Shown: positions 1 through 9,112 of the stretch, piece by piece | Position numbering within the stretch: the stretch's first letter is position 1 | Layout: each line of letters begins with the position of its first letter | NCBI RefSeq assembly: GCF_000384395.1 | Contig: NZ_ARWE01000001.1 | Span: forward strand, 2,072,894 to 2,136,893 | DNA from: Geopsychrobacter electrodiphilus DSM 16401 | GTDB lineage: Bacteria > Desulfobacterota > Desulfuromonadia > Desulfuromonadales > Geopsychrobacteraceae | Reading direction: 5' to 3' | Length of the DNA stretch: 64,000 nucleotides | Notes under the pieces: model-generated | What the model saw: only the letters and a program-made list of their open reading frames with translations | The model's database searches: none | Told to the model about the DNA's origin: nothing | Made by a program: the position numbers and the translations under genes

Positions 1-75
1 CGCCAAGCTAAAAACGTAGAACTGATCGCAGCAAGCGACAATCATATTTTTGAAACTTACAATCGTCTGTCATGA
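1..75 (+). CDS. Possible 3' end of a plus-strand gene entering from the left edge
   Basis: Frame 1 is open from the first base to a TGA at 73-75 and would give a 24-residue tail containing KNVELIAASDNHIFETYNRL. The composition looks protein-like, but the stretch is far too short to assign a family. If real, it is convergent with the YdcF-like gene on the minus strand. Between its stop and that gene (about 76-263) I see no further gene. An open minus-strand stretch at 117-232 lies inside the alternative reading frames behind the poly-C tract and is probably not coding. Confidence 0.25.
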   Translation, partial: RQAKNVELIAASDNHIFETYNRLS

Positions 76-263
76 TCCACACCCGGTTCTTAATCCCCTG
101 ATAAATCAACATCTAATCAACTGGGTCCAGGTGATAAAAAACAGGTCTTTAAGTAAGCATCTTCACCCTTGAAATCGAGTAATTCAAAACCGCTTTCTCG
201 AACGATGGTCACCGTGATAGTAAATCAATCCTATAAATTCCATGAAAAGGTACTTTGCTCTTT

Positions 264-860
264 TTAGCGACTGATACCCCCCCCCCCCCCGAATAACTTC
301 GTCGCATAGGTTGGGTAGATGCCCAACTCAATATCTCGATCATCTGCAAGCTGAGTAAAAGCCAAAAAAGATCTCTTTGTGTGATAGTCAGAGGTAACAA
401 TTATTAAGCTGCCAAGATGGTTATCAAAGGCATAATCGAGGATATGTTTTACATCAAAGTAGGTTCCGCTTTTTGTAAAGGGTAATTTAACGATCGCGTG
501 AACAGGAACCCCAGCTTTGATTAATTTCTGCTCTGCCCATTCAATTTTATACAAGTTTCTTTGGAAAGATTCCGACCAGGCACTTAAGACTCCATCGTTG
601 GCCAGAATGACCCGTGAGGCTCGTCCCTGATTAAACAAAAGAGCTGCTGCCGGTAACCTTTCGCGTGCGCTCCCTGCCATTAAAACAATCGCATCTGCGT
701 GAGCCAGAGGTTTCTCAAAAACCAAATACTCATCGAGTGCCATAAAAAATAGAATCAACCCCAGGATAAAAAAGGCTGGGATTAAAAACCCAGAGATAAA
801 GAGGAGTCGCCACTTTCTCGTTATGGGAGATTTATTCTTTACATTAAAGAAATATCTCAT
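264..860 (-). CDS. YdcF/SanA-like (DUF218) membrane protein, C-terminus cut short by a homopolymer tract
   Basis: 198-residue protein with one N-terminal membrane segment (about residues 17-42) followed by a DUF218 core. The core shows an ADAIVLMAG strand, an AAALLFNQGRA helix and the family's TSDYHTKR motif. DUF218 proteins are envelope-associated and often accompany polysaccharide genes; their exact reaction is mostly unknown. The ATG at 860 is preferred to an upstream ATG at 878 because it forms an ATGA overlap with the stop of a truncated glycosyltransferase remnant. The frame enters a run of 14 G (coding strand) and stops after GGGGGISR. A tail resembling the family's usual C-terminus (YLFMEFIGLIYY) lies in another frame just beyond the run. 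The gene is therefore either phase-variable, a frameshift mutant, or affected by a sequencing indel. Confidence 0.7.
   Translation of the reverse strand: MRYFFNVKNKSPITRKWRLLFISGFLIPAFFILGLILFFMALDEYLVFEKPLAHADAIVLMAGSARERLPAAALLFNQGRASRVILANDGVLSAWSESFQRNLYKIEWAEQKLIKAGVPVHAIVKLPFTKSGTYFDVKHILDYAFDNHLGSLIIVTSDYHTKRSFLAFTQLADDRDIELGIYPTYATKLFGGGGGISR
277..290. repeat. 14-bp poly-C homopolymer inside the YdcF-like gene
   Basis: Fourteen consecutive C on the plus strand (G on the coding strand). It is the longest homopolymer I noticed in the window and sits in the last codons of the YdcF-like gene. Slipped-strand mispairing here would switch the C-terminus among three frames. Confidence 0.95.
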
Positions 861-973
861 CTCTCGGATGGGGTCCACATGGCTATACGATTACCACTAA
901 AATATCGAATCCAGGCATCCAGAATTGCAGCATTTGCCGTGACGAAATAAAGAGCAAATACAAAGTGCCTGTC
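857..973 (-). pseudogene. C-terminal remnant of a GT2-like membrane glycosyltransferase
   Basis: An open stretch of 38 codons after a TAG at 974-976, ending in TGA at 857-859. It reads as a hydrophobic helix (HFVFALYFVTANAAILDAW) followed by a short loop and ends in MWTPSER. GT2 polysaccharide synthases often end with such a helix and a W-x-P-x-x-R tail. No start codon or upstream domain remains. Its stop overlaps the ATG of the YdcF-like gene, as in translationally coupled operons, which suggests that an intact gene once stood here. The family assignment is inferred from the tail only. Confidence 0.4.
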
Positions 974-976
974 CTA

Positions 977-1194
977 TTGATTAATTACCAGACTCCAGGA
1001 AATTCTATGCACAAGGGTCGACTTATCGAAAATACCCTTTCACATACGGAGAAAAGAGTCAGCTGTAGACTTGGCCCCTAGAGTCATTTGGAGTGTTTTG
1101 TAGCGGTCTTTCACCTCCTGATCCATGCCGGCTTTTACCGACGCTTCCCTAATATTCCTTAGCCTTTCTATAGCCTTTCTAGAACGATTAGACG
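977..1194 (-). other. Non-coding or decayed stretch between wbpD and the YdcF-like gene
   Basis: No complete gene is visible. One minus-strand frame is open for about 50 codons (roughly 1040-1190) and would give a charged helical peptide ending at a TGA at 1040-1042. It includes RLRNIREASVKAGMDQEVKD. It has no clear start and no recognisable family, so it may be another gene remnant. Confidence 0.35.
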
Positions 1195-1866
1195 TCAAAA
1201 AGTTGGTTTGGGTTGACGCCTACTTTTAAATTCACGGTAAACAGTTGCTCCAACAGCAAGGTCATCGGGCAGTACTGAATCTTCATCCAGATCGAGGCAG
1301 CGCAATAGCCCGGGTTCGTTTGCCTGATAGCGGTACCCGCTTTCTGGACAGGTCAGAATCCCCTGCTCATCGGGAGTTCCTAGCAGATGCCCATGACGGC
1401 TCATCCAACCTGTCTGCTTAGCAGGGACGCCAACCATCAGAGCATAATCGGGAACGTCCTTTGTCACCACCGCGCCGGCAGCGATAAAGGCATAGCGCCC
1501 AATGGTGGTGCCACAGACAACGGTAGCGTTAGCTCCTATGGTTGTTCCACGACGAAGCAGGGTTTTTTCGTAAAGCGCCTGACGTAAGACCTGTGAACGA
1601 GGATTGGTGACGTTCGTTAGTACGCAGGAAGGGCCGAGAAAGACATCGTCTTCAATCTCGGTCCCTTCATAAATAGAGACATTATTCTGTACTTTGACAT
1701 TGTTGCCGATAAGTGTGCCCCCAGAAACACAGCAGTTCTGCCCAAAGCTGCATTTCTCGCCAATTTTTGCCCCCGAAAGGACGTGACTGAAATGCCAGAT
1801 TTTGGTACCACTACCAACTTCAGCTCCATCATCAACATAGGATGATTGGTGAACAAAATAATCCAT
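1195..1866 (-). CDS. wbpD: WbpD/WlbB-type UDP-GlcNAc3NA acid N-acetyltransferase
   Basis: Left-handed beta-helix acetyltransferase of 223 residues. By family it acetylates the 3-amino group of UDP-2-acetamido-3-amino-2,3-dideoxy-glucuronate in the cytoplasm using acetyl-CoA. Residues about 10-150 show hexapeptide-repeat character (GTKIWHFSHVLSGAKIGEKC, VFLGPSCVLTNV, IGRYAFIAAGAVVTKDVP), ending in the usual GVPAKQTGW motif. A C-terminal extension (about 160-223) contains CPESGYRY. The ATG at 1866 is chosen because GGAG lies 7-8 bases before it; the ATG at 1878 has no such site. The gene directly follows the wbpE-like aminotransferase, and with the wbpB-like dehydrogenase upstream it completes a WbpB-E-D set. 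Confidence 0.88.
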   Translation of the reverse strand: MDYFVHQSSYVDDGAEVGSGTKIWHFSHVLSGAKIGEKCSFGQNCCVSGGTLIGNNVKVQNNVSIYEGTEIEDDVFLGPSCVLTNVTNPRSQVLRQALYEKTLLRRGTTIGANATVVCGTTIGRYAFIAAGAVVTKDVPDYALMVGVPAKQTGWMSRHGHLLGTPDEQGILTCPESGYRYQANEPGLLRCLDLDEDSVLPDDLAVGATVYREFKSRRQPKPTF

Positions 1867-1878
1867 GACGATCTCCAT

Positions 1879-2970
1879 TTAAGAAAGGGCTTCCTTAGCG
1901 CACATCACAATAAAATTTTGGTCTTTCTCGCTCAAATAAGGGTATATTGGTAGACTCACAATACGGGAAGCTACCTTTTCCGAGACTGAGAAGTCTCCGT
2001 TTTTATAACCAAGATAAGTAAAAGCAGGCTGCAAATGCAGAGGAATGGGATAATGAACTGCGGTCGGCACCCCTTTGCCCTTAAGATTTTTCACAAAGCG
2101 ATCACGCTCGCTCACCTGAATGCAGTACTGGGCGAAAACAGAAGTGTTGGCCGATGCAATATGCGGGGTGATACAGGTGTCGCAAAGTTTTTTGCTGTAC
2201 CGAGAGCCGATGGTGCCACGCATCTGGACCTCTTCGCTAAATATATCTAACTTAGCCAACAAGATTGCAGCCTGCAGCGTATCAAGCCTGCCGTTAATAC
2301 CAATTAGAGGATGGTTGTAGCGGCGATCCTGGCCATGCACACGGATCTGGCGCATTTTACTAGCCAGCTCGTCATCATCGGTAAAGCAGGCACCGCCATC
2401 GCCATAACCACCTAGCGGCTTGGATGGAAAGAAACTGGTACAACCGATGGTGGAGAGCGCGCAGGATCGACGTCCGTTGTAGGTTGCGCCGAAACTCTGG
2501 GCACCATCTTCAATTACCGGAATGCCATGCCGCTCAGCGATGGCGTTTATAGCATCGAAATCAGCGCATTGGCCATACAGGCTAATCGGCATAATCGCCA
2601 TGGTTTGTGCGGTAATGGCCTTTTCGACCAATGAGGGATCAAGGTTATAGGTTTGCGGATCGATATCGACAAAGACTGGACGGGCACCAAGTAGTGCAAT
2701 CATCTCGCCGGTGGCAATAAAGGTAAAAGGGGAAGTTATCACTTCGTCTCCTGTGCCGATTCCCAATGCCAGCATGGCGATCAGAAGGGCATCGGTCCCA
2801 GAAGAGACGCTGATACAGTGCTTTACTCCAGTAAAGCCCGCGAGTCGTGTTTCGAGTTCCTGCACCTCGGGCCCCATGATGTACTGCCCGTGTTCCAGTA
2901 CCTTATTCATACGGCTATCGAGTTGTTCGCGAATCTTTGCCTGTTGGGTCTTCAGATCAATAAAATCCAT
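1879..2970 (-). CDS. wbpE: WbpE/WlbC-type PLP-dependent sugar aminotransferase (DegT/DnrJ/EryC1)
   Basis: 363-residue fold-type-I aminotransferase. The family converts UDP-2-acetamido-2-deoxy-3-keto-glucuronate to the 3-amino sugar with glutamate as donor. Visible markers are SVSSGTDALLIAMLALGIG near residue 60, the GDEVITSPFTFIATGEMIALLGARPVFVDID stretch, VIEDGAQSFGATY with the PLP-contacting Asp, and FFPSKPLGGYGDGGA carrying the Schiff-base lysine. The length fits the family. It lies 9 bases behind the wbpB-like gene and its stop abuts the wbpD-like gene, so the three are almost certainly one operon. The UDP-GlcNAc3N pathway is favoured over other amino sugars because of these neighbours. 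Confidence 0.88.
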   Translation of the reverse strand: MDFIDLKTQQAKIREQLDSRMNKVLEHGQYIMGPEVQELETRLAGFTGVKHCISVSSGTDALLIAMLALGIGTGDEVITSPFTFIATGEMIALLGARPVFVDIDPQTYNLDPSLVEKAITAQTMAIMPISLYGQCADFDAINAIAERHGIPVIEDGAQSFGATYNGRRSCALSTIGCTSFFPSKPLGGYGDGGACFTDDDELASKMRQIRVHGQDRRYNHPLIGINGRLDTLQAAILLAKLDIFSEEVQMRGTIGSRYSKKLCDTCITPHIASANTSVFAQYCIQVSERDRFVKNLKGKGVPTAVHYPIPLHLQPAFTYLGYKNGDFSVSEKVASRIVSLPIYPYLSEKDQNFIVMCAKEALS

Positions 2971-2979
2971 AGTATGTCT

Positions 2980-3963
2980 CTAACCAACGCTGGTCTTTTT
3001 GAAAGGCAACAGTGAATGTGATCTATCTTGGCTAGGACTAACCGGATTGAGATTGCGCAATTGATGCACCAGACTAATAGAGGCGCGCGCATCTTCGAGA
3101 CCGAAACCACCGCCAGTGAGGATATCGCGGTAGACAAGCGTATGCAGATCGGTAAAACCGGCAGAAAACTCGATTTCTTCTTCATTCAACAAAATAGAAC
3201 GGTACGTCGTCTGCCCAGATGTCTTGACCGGTTCTGGCAGGTCGCCGCGATCAGCAGAAAGAAACCAGCGAATATTGGCGTTCTCAAGTTCCAGAAATCC
3301 TGCCATGCGCTTTTCGTCGGCACAGTGAACTTCAGCATGCTGCAACCCGCCGAAGATCCAAAGGAGCATATCGAAGAAATGCACCCCGATATTGGTAGCG
3401 ATACCCCCCGATTTCTGTACATCTCCTTTCCACGAATGAAAGTACCAGTTACCTCGTGAAGTGATGTAGGTCAGTTCAATTTCTTGTTTTATTCCGGAAT
3501 TATTAGATTCAAACCGCTTTTTTAATTCAACAATGGCAGGATGAACCCTGAGCTGAAGGATATTGTAGATTCGCTGACCACTCTCCTGCTCAAGTTCAGC
3601 AAGTGCGTCCAAGTTCCAAGGGTTGAGCACCAAAGGTTTTTCACAAATAGCATCGGCACCGATCCGCAGAGCGAAGCGAATATGAGCATCGTGCAGATAA
3701 TTAGGGGAACAAATACTGACATAATGGATCTTCTGCTCATGATTCTGGCGGCGTAGCTTTTCGGCAAAGCGATCAAAGCGTTCAAATTCGGTAAAAAATT
3801 TAGCGTCATACGAAAAACTATCAAGAACACCGACTGAATCATTTTTATCAAGTGCACAGATCAGGTTGTTACCCGTATCAGCGATGGCCCTCATATGCCT
3901 AGGTGCAATGTAACCACCAGCACCAATCAATGCGAAATTCTTGCGGCTAATGCCATCATTCAT
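2980..3963 (-). CDS. wbpB: WbpB/WlbA-type UDP-GlcNAcA 3-dehydrogenase (Gfo/Idh/MocA)
   Basis: 327-residue oxidoreductase. The family oxidises C3 of UDP-N-acetylglucosaminuronate, giving the 3-keto substrate for WbpE. The N-terminus has a Rossmann-type motif (NFALIGAGGYIAPRHMRAI). The conserved VSICSPNYLHDAHIRFALRIGA and ICEKPLVLNPWNLD strands hold the EKP motif. GGIATNIGVHFFDMLLWIFG carries the late His and Asp of the family. An AGGAA site lies just before the ATG at 3963. It is the first gene of the wbpB-wbpE-wbpD operon, with an AT-rich region upstream. The acid sugar would come from the TviB-like dehydrogenase at 17.4-18.8 kb. Confidence 0.87.
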   Translation of the reverse strand: MNDGISRKNFALIGAGGYIAPRHMRAIADTGNNLICALDKNDSVGVLDSFSYDAKFFTEFERFDRFAEKLRRQNHEQKIHYVSICSPNYLHDAHIRFALRIGADAICEKPLVLNPWNLDALAELEQESGQRIYNILQLRVHPAIVELKKRFESNNSGIKQEIELTYITSRGNWYFHSWKGDVQKSGGIATNIGVHFFDMLLWIFGGLQHAEVHCADEKRMAGFLELENANIRWFLSADRGDLPEPVKTSGQTTYRSILLNEEEIEFSAGFTDLHTLVYRDILTGGGFGLEDARASISLVHQLRNLNPVSPSQDRSHSLLPFKKTSVG

Positions 3964-4289
3964 AAAAGTTCCTATATTATTCTATAATCACAATAAATTA
4001 TTCATTATATCTTTACGATAAATGTTAATTGTATATAACAGTCATACGTTTTTACGTTGAAACGATACCATAGAAGGTCTCAATTATGTTAAAGGGCATG
4101 CAAGCGTATACTGATCCATCTCTGTTGAACGGCTTAATCATCTACCATCGCTCAGATGGCTACCCCATTGTTTTTACAGAGCATTCGTTGACGTTCTCAG
4201 CTTTGTTTCGTTCTTCCGCATACTTTTCCCCCTGTTTTTCTAGCCTCAATCTCTTTGTGCCGGGCTATAGCGAGGCGACCTAACCGACT
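3964..4289. other. AT-rich intergenic region upstream of wbpB
   Basis: 326 bases between wbpB and the secreted lyase-like gene. The half next to wbpB is very AT-rich and is the likely promoter region of the wbp operon, although no convincing -35/-10 pair was picked out. A 65-codon plus-strand open frame at 4086-4283 has no recognisable motif and is not called as a gene. No clear terminator follows the lyase gene. Confidence 0.5.
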
Positions 4290-6395
4290 CTAATTTAATT
4301 TTCGTAACGTTGGGGGTAAAAGAGTAGTATTTACACTATAAATAGCTCTTCCACTAGGCGCCGTAAATTCAATTATCCCAGCACTTCCAGAACTTTGAGC
4401 ATCAACGATCGTTGTCCCTGCTCTGATTACTGTGATTGCTGTATTAACAGGCAGGTCAGCAATATAGTGCCTTGTGGCGTCTACCACATAGGTAAGCGCT
4501 GACATATCGGCGTTACCTGTTGAGCTGGTAAACATAACAGCAGTATTACTAAACAAAGCCCCTTGGCCACCTATACCACTAATCAGCGAGGTTGTGAGTT
4601 TTTCTGATGTCGTTCCAGCCTTATTGACAACTAAAAACTTGTCATGTTGTTGAAGCGTTGAGTTTTTGATATTAACTCGCGTTGCATAGGTCAGAGCAGT
4701 GGTTGTTATTGTTGCTGTGGCTGGTAGCAATACTTCGCTGATAACTCTGGAGCTAGCCCCGGTGTAGGTGATCTGGTTGCCGGAGATAGACGGTGCTCCT
4801 GCATAGTGGATATGGTCAACCTTTAAAACTTCATGCCCGTTATCAACCCCGCTCACCGATCCAGCAAGGCTTGTGGTTGTGATATTATCAGCGATGACAA
4901 CGTAGTCGCCTACATGCAGAAAAGAGCGGTAATAACTATCCACTTTCTTCATGTACGTGCCATCGACATATAAGGAGGTCAAATTACCTCTGGCGTAAGC
5001 ATAACCAGTTCCTACCTCTTGTCGGTCAATTTGTGCAGAAGGACTAATATAACTCCACCCACCAGTATTTCTAGCCGACCCATAGGATTCATCACGAATA
5101 TAGCCATCATCAAGAAAAACATTGTTTGCATCAATAACGGAGTTTACGCCTGTAGTTTGTGCGGCTCCTGGCCCTTCTGTTATCAACGGTTCTTCTCGGT
5201 AGATTTTAAATGATCCTGCGTTTTTACCTTGATGATCGCCCATCCAATCAGCGGCAGTAAAACCGGCCCACGTTGCGGTGGTCGTCCAATCAGACTTAGA
5301 CAAGATAATATCTGTACCATCGGAAAAGAACGCCAATGGTAAAGTTGTGTAGGCACTGGCTGTTTCCCGGCTGTCCAGCCACATAAACGCATCACGAAAA
5401 TAAAGAGAACCACTCACAGAAGTTGGTTGAATGACAGTGTTTAAAAAGTTATACCCCTGTTGTTTTAAAGTACCAGTTGCCCGATAGAGAGCCTGAAAAT
5501 AGGCGGTCATCGTTCTAAGATTCAAGGTCGGATTGCCGACATTCCCCTCATGGTAGAAGGTTGCAAGGCTTGCCGCACCACTGTTGGTGTTTGGTGCCAG
5601 TTGCAACATGAAATATTTTAAGGTCGGATCAGTATCGGGCCATGCGTCTAATCCTAAAGCGTTGGCAAGCGTTTGATAGATAGCAAAACCATAGGTGGCA
5701 ACACGGTTATATCCGTATGCTGCCCCGCTGAAGTTGTGGCCGTTAATCGCTCCGGCTAGAAACTTTGGCTCTATCGTTCCTTTCCATTCCGTCCAAGCAT
5801 CCTGCACCCATTGCTGACCTACTGTTGAATCCTCATAAGTTGAAAGGCCGAGCATAAAATAGCCCATCATTTTTGTTAATCTGAGGTTCCATGTTGTGTA
5901 AGCGTGTCTATCCAGCATGGGTTTAAATGACCCTTCCATCCATGTGATGAAAGTCGTTTTGTCTCCAGCAGAAAGAAGGGGATACATCCAATCATAGGCG
6001 TAAGCAATATCCCTCGAATGAATCGAGCCATAATCCTCGTTCACTGTCCCGGAAGAGGTATCATAATAGCTACCAATATTGATCAGCATTAACCGGGCGG
6101 CTGCGCCCTCGGCAGCGTAGGTTGTCGGATCGATCATATACATAAGTGCGTACTGAGCCATATCTTCGGTGTAGCCGCTGACGGTATAAGTCGGAGTAGC
6201 AGGAAGCGCCCGATCAACAATCCAGTTCCAGTAAGTATTACCAACAACTGCTTTCGCTTGCAGTTCTGCCGAAGAAATAAACCTATTTCCATGTGACGTT
6301 AAAGCATAGTCAGTCCCACTTAGAGTCACAGTCGCAGAGCAAACATCATGAACAGAGAAAAGCATAACCAATAAAAATAAAATAAAACTTTTCAT
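4290..6395 (-). CDS. Secreted heparinase II/III- or alginate-lyase-like protein
   Basis: 701 residues with a signal peptide (MKSFILFLLVMLFSVHDVCSA). The first half is helix-rich and fits the alpha/alpha toroid of polysaccharide lyases: the DYGSIHSRDIAYAYDWMYPL stretch (about residues 121-140), an N-rich NGHNFSGAAYGYNR segment near 218-231, and FYHEGN near 280-285. A beta-rich second half begins with KSDWTTTATWAGF and a GDHQGKNAGSFKIYREEPLI motif at about 386-405, reminiscent of the heparinase II/III sandwich domain. It would act in the periplasm or outside the cell, trimming or releasing uronic-acid polymer. This is compatible with the uronate-sugar genes next to it. A GGGAGG site precedes the ATG. 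The substrate is unknown; the family call rests on general resemblance. Confidence 0.6.
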   Translation of the reverse strand: MKSFILFLLVMLFSVHDVCSATVTLSGTDYALTSHGNRFISSAELQAKAVVGNTYWNWIVDRALPATPTYTVSGYTEDMAQYALMYMIDPTTYAAEGAAARLMLINIGSYYDTSSGTVNEDYGSIHSRDIAYAYDWMYPLLSAGDKTTFITWMEGSFKPMLDRHAYTTWNLRLTKMMGYFMLGLSTYEDSTVGQQWVQDAWTEWKGTIEPKFLAGAINGHNFSGAAYGYNRVATYGFAIYQTLANALGLDAWPDTDPTLKYFMLQLAPNTNSGAASLATFYHEGNVGNPTLNLRTMTAYFQALYRATGTLKQQGYNFLNTVIQPTSVSGSLYFRDAFMWLDSRETASAYTTLPLAFFSDGTDIILSKSDWTTTATWAGFTAADWMGDHQGKNAGSFKIYREEPLITEGPGAAQTTGVNSVIDANNVFLDDGYIRDESYGSARNTGGWSYISPSAQIDRQEVGTGYAYARGNLTSLYVDGTYMKKVDSYYRSFLHVGDYVVIADNITTTSLAGSVSGVDNGHEVLKVDHIHYAGAPSISGNQITYTGASSRVISEVLLPATATITTTALTYATRVNIKNSTLQQHDKFLVVNKAGTTSEKLTTSLISGIGGQGALFSNTAVMFTSSTGNADMSALTYVVDATRHYIADLPVNTAITVIRAGTTIVDAQSSGSAGIIEFTAPSGRAIYSVNTTLLPPTLRKLN

Positions 6396-6513
6396 TTTAT
6401 GTCCTCCCGGACGCCAAAACTCTGTTAAAAGCTACTTTTAAACCTACAATAACGTAGAGACTTACAAAGAGACTTACAAAATATTATTCTTTTTTAAATC
6501 TTTGGTGTAGTGG

Positions 6514-7423
<910 letters not shown>

Positions 7424-7822
7424 AGAATCGACTTCTCTCTTTCAAGCCGTTGCACTTGTTTCTCTAGCTCTTGAATACGCCTCTGCTCTGGTGTCAAAGC
7501 TGGCGCTTTTGGCGTTACCCCGTGATGTTCGCCTTGAAGCTGCTGAACCCAACGTCGTAATGCAGTAGTTCCAACCCCCATAGCACGGCAGGCCTCAGCC
7601 ATCGTATAGCCCTGGTCAACAACTAGGCTGGCTGCTTCGTGCTTGAACTCTTTAGTGAATGATCGTCTGTTTCTTTGGTTCATTGAACACCTCTCGTTGG
7701 GTGGCGAATATACCACCTTAATTGGTGTCCGGTTTTATTGAACCACTACATGGCATAAGTAGGTAGCACTGAGTTTTTTCAAACAACGTGATACCCTAAA
7801 TTAAACTGATAAAAATACTGCG

Positions 7823-9112
7823 CTATTTTAGGTGACTGGCTACACCATCAAAGATATCCGCTAATTTACCAGTGAGAGCCTTTCTAGAAAAATCAGCCCC
7901 CCGACCCTCGTCAATAATTCGATAAGATTCAACCATAGCAGGAAGACTTATAAAAAAATTCTCAATGGCCGCAGTATCACCAGGGGAGATAATTGTGCAA
8001 TTGCTATAATTTTCCAGCAATGCCTTTTTGGCCTCGCCGTCAGGAATCAATGCCAATATATGTTTTCCTGTAGCCATATATTCGAATGTTTTCCCGGGCA
8101 AAAGGGCATCAGCATTTGGTAAATCAGAAATAGTCAGGACCAAAACATCTGCTGACATGGCCTTAAGAAGTGCATCCGAATGTGATAAGTAGCCAAAAGT
8201 CCGTATATGTTCAGATGTATTTTCAAAACAAATGGCTTCCTCGTCAACAACCCTACCGACAATGGAAACGTTCACCCTTTCAGAAAGTTCAGTATTCAAA
8301 TTTATGGCCGAACCAAAAGAATATAATAAGTTCTTAAGACTTGTGGCTTTCCAAACAGTCCCCATATAAACAACTGATATGTCTTGCTCATTCAATACCT
8401 CGTCGTTATGATCTTGCTTAAAGTCCTCCTGATCATAACCATTAAAAATAACCAGACCTTTACACAAATCATAAATGCCATTACGATATTTAATATTCTC
8501 TACACACTTCCTTGTAACTGAAATGAAATTATCACAGTTTTTAACTACATATTTCTCAAAAATAGAGTCTATCAAGAAGCTAAACTTACCCTTCACTGTC
8601 TTTTCCCAGTTCAAACGTGAAAAGGTCCACTCATCTCTAAAATCAGCAATTACGGGTTTTTTATAAAATCTACACCAAAAAACGGTGAACAACAAAGCAG
8701 AGAAAGGAGGACCAGTAACAAAAACTACATCATACTTACGACTGCGAAGCAAATTTCTTATTTCTATAGAGGTATAAAACCACCAAAGAGTCTGAACATC
8801 AGGTATAAGCAATATTTTTACTAAATATTTAATTATTGTTTTAAAGAATGAAAGCCTCCCCCCTTCACCGGAGGAGACAAAGTTCTTAACTTTGTATGAT
8901 GGTTCTAATGTTTTAGTACGAATGACCGCTATATCTTTGGATATTTCATCGAGAAGGGCATCATCAACCAACGGAACTGAAGGGTTTTTTGTGGTTAAAA
9001 CAGTCGGCCGCCAGCCAAAACACGGCAAATACTTCACAAACTTGCTCACTCTCTGCACCCCAGCGCCACCGACAGGAGGAAACGTATATGAAACAATCAG
9101 AACATTTTTCAT
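7823..9112 (-). CDS. GT4-family glycosyltransferase
   Basis: 429-residue GT-B enzyme. The N-terminus has the classic NVLIVSYTFPPVGGAGVQRV acceptor-domain start. The C-terminal donor domain includes a CIISPGDTAAIENF stretch and a GKTFEYMATGKHILALIP motif, equivalent to the E-x7-E region of GT4 enzymes that binds the sugar nucleotide. It would add one sugar to a lipid-linked oligosaccharide at the inner face of the cytoplasmic membrane. Its start overlaps the stop of the acetyltransferase gene upstream by 4 bases (ATGA). It is the last gene of the 9-15 kb glycan cluster before the IS3 element. Donor and acceptor cannot be read from sequence. Confidence 0.85.
   Translation of the reverse strand: MKNVLIVSYTFPPVGGAGVQRVSKFVKYLPCFGWRPTVLTTKNPSVPLVDDALLDEISKDIAVIRTKTLEPSYKVKNFVSSGEGGRLSFFKTIIKYLVKILLIPDVQTLWWFYTSIEIRNLLRSRKYDVVFVTGPPFSALLFTVFWCRFYKKPVIADFRDEWTFSRLNWEKTVKGKFSFLIDSIFEKYVVKNCDNFISVTRKCVENIKYRNGIYDLCKGLVIFNGYDQEDFKQDHNDEVLNEQDISVVYMGTVWKATSLKNLLYSFGSAINLNTELSERVNVSIVGRVVDEEAICFENTSEHIRTFGYLSHSDALLKAMSADVLVLTISDLPNADALLPGKTFEYMATGKHILALIPDGEAKKALLENYSNCTIISPGDTAAIENFFISLPAMVESYRIIDEGRGADFSRKALTGKLADIFDGVASHLK

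Noticed and set aside
117-232. Minus-strand open stretch resembling the end of a protein (VRESGFELLDFKGEDAYLK)
   Set aside because: It overlaps the alternative tails behind the 14-G tract, has a stop directly upstream and no start. One of the overlapping frames gives a better DUF218-like tail.
3028-3459. 143-codon plus-strand frame inside wbpB
   Set aside because: It is opposite to a well-conserved Gfo/Idh/MocA gene and shows no protein-family motif.
4086-4283. 65-codon plus-strand frame between wbpB and the lyase-like gene
   Set aside because: No family motif, no good ribosome-binding site and unusual composition; it lies in the probable promoter region of the wbp operon.
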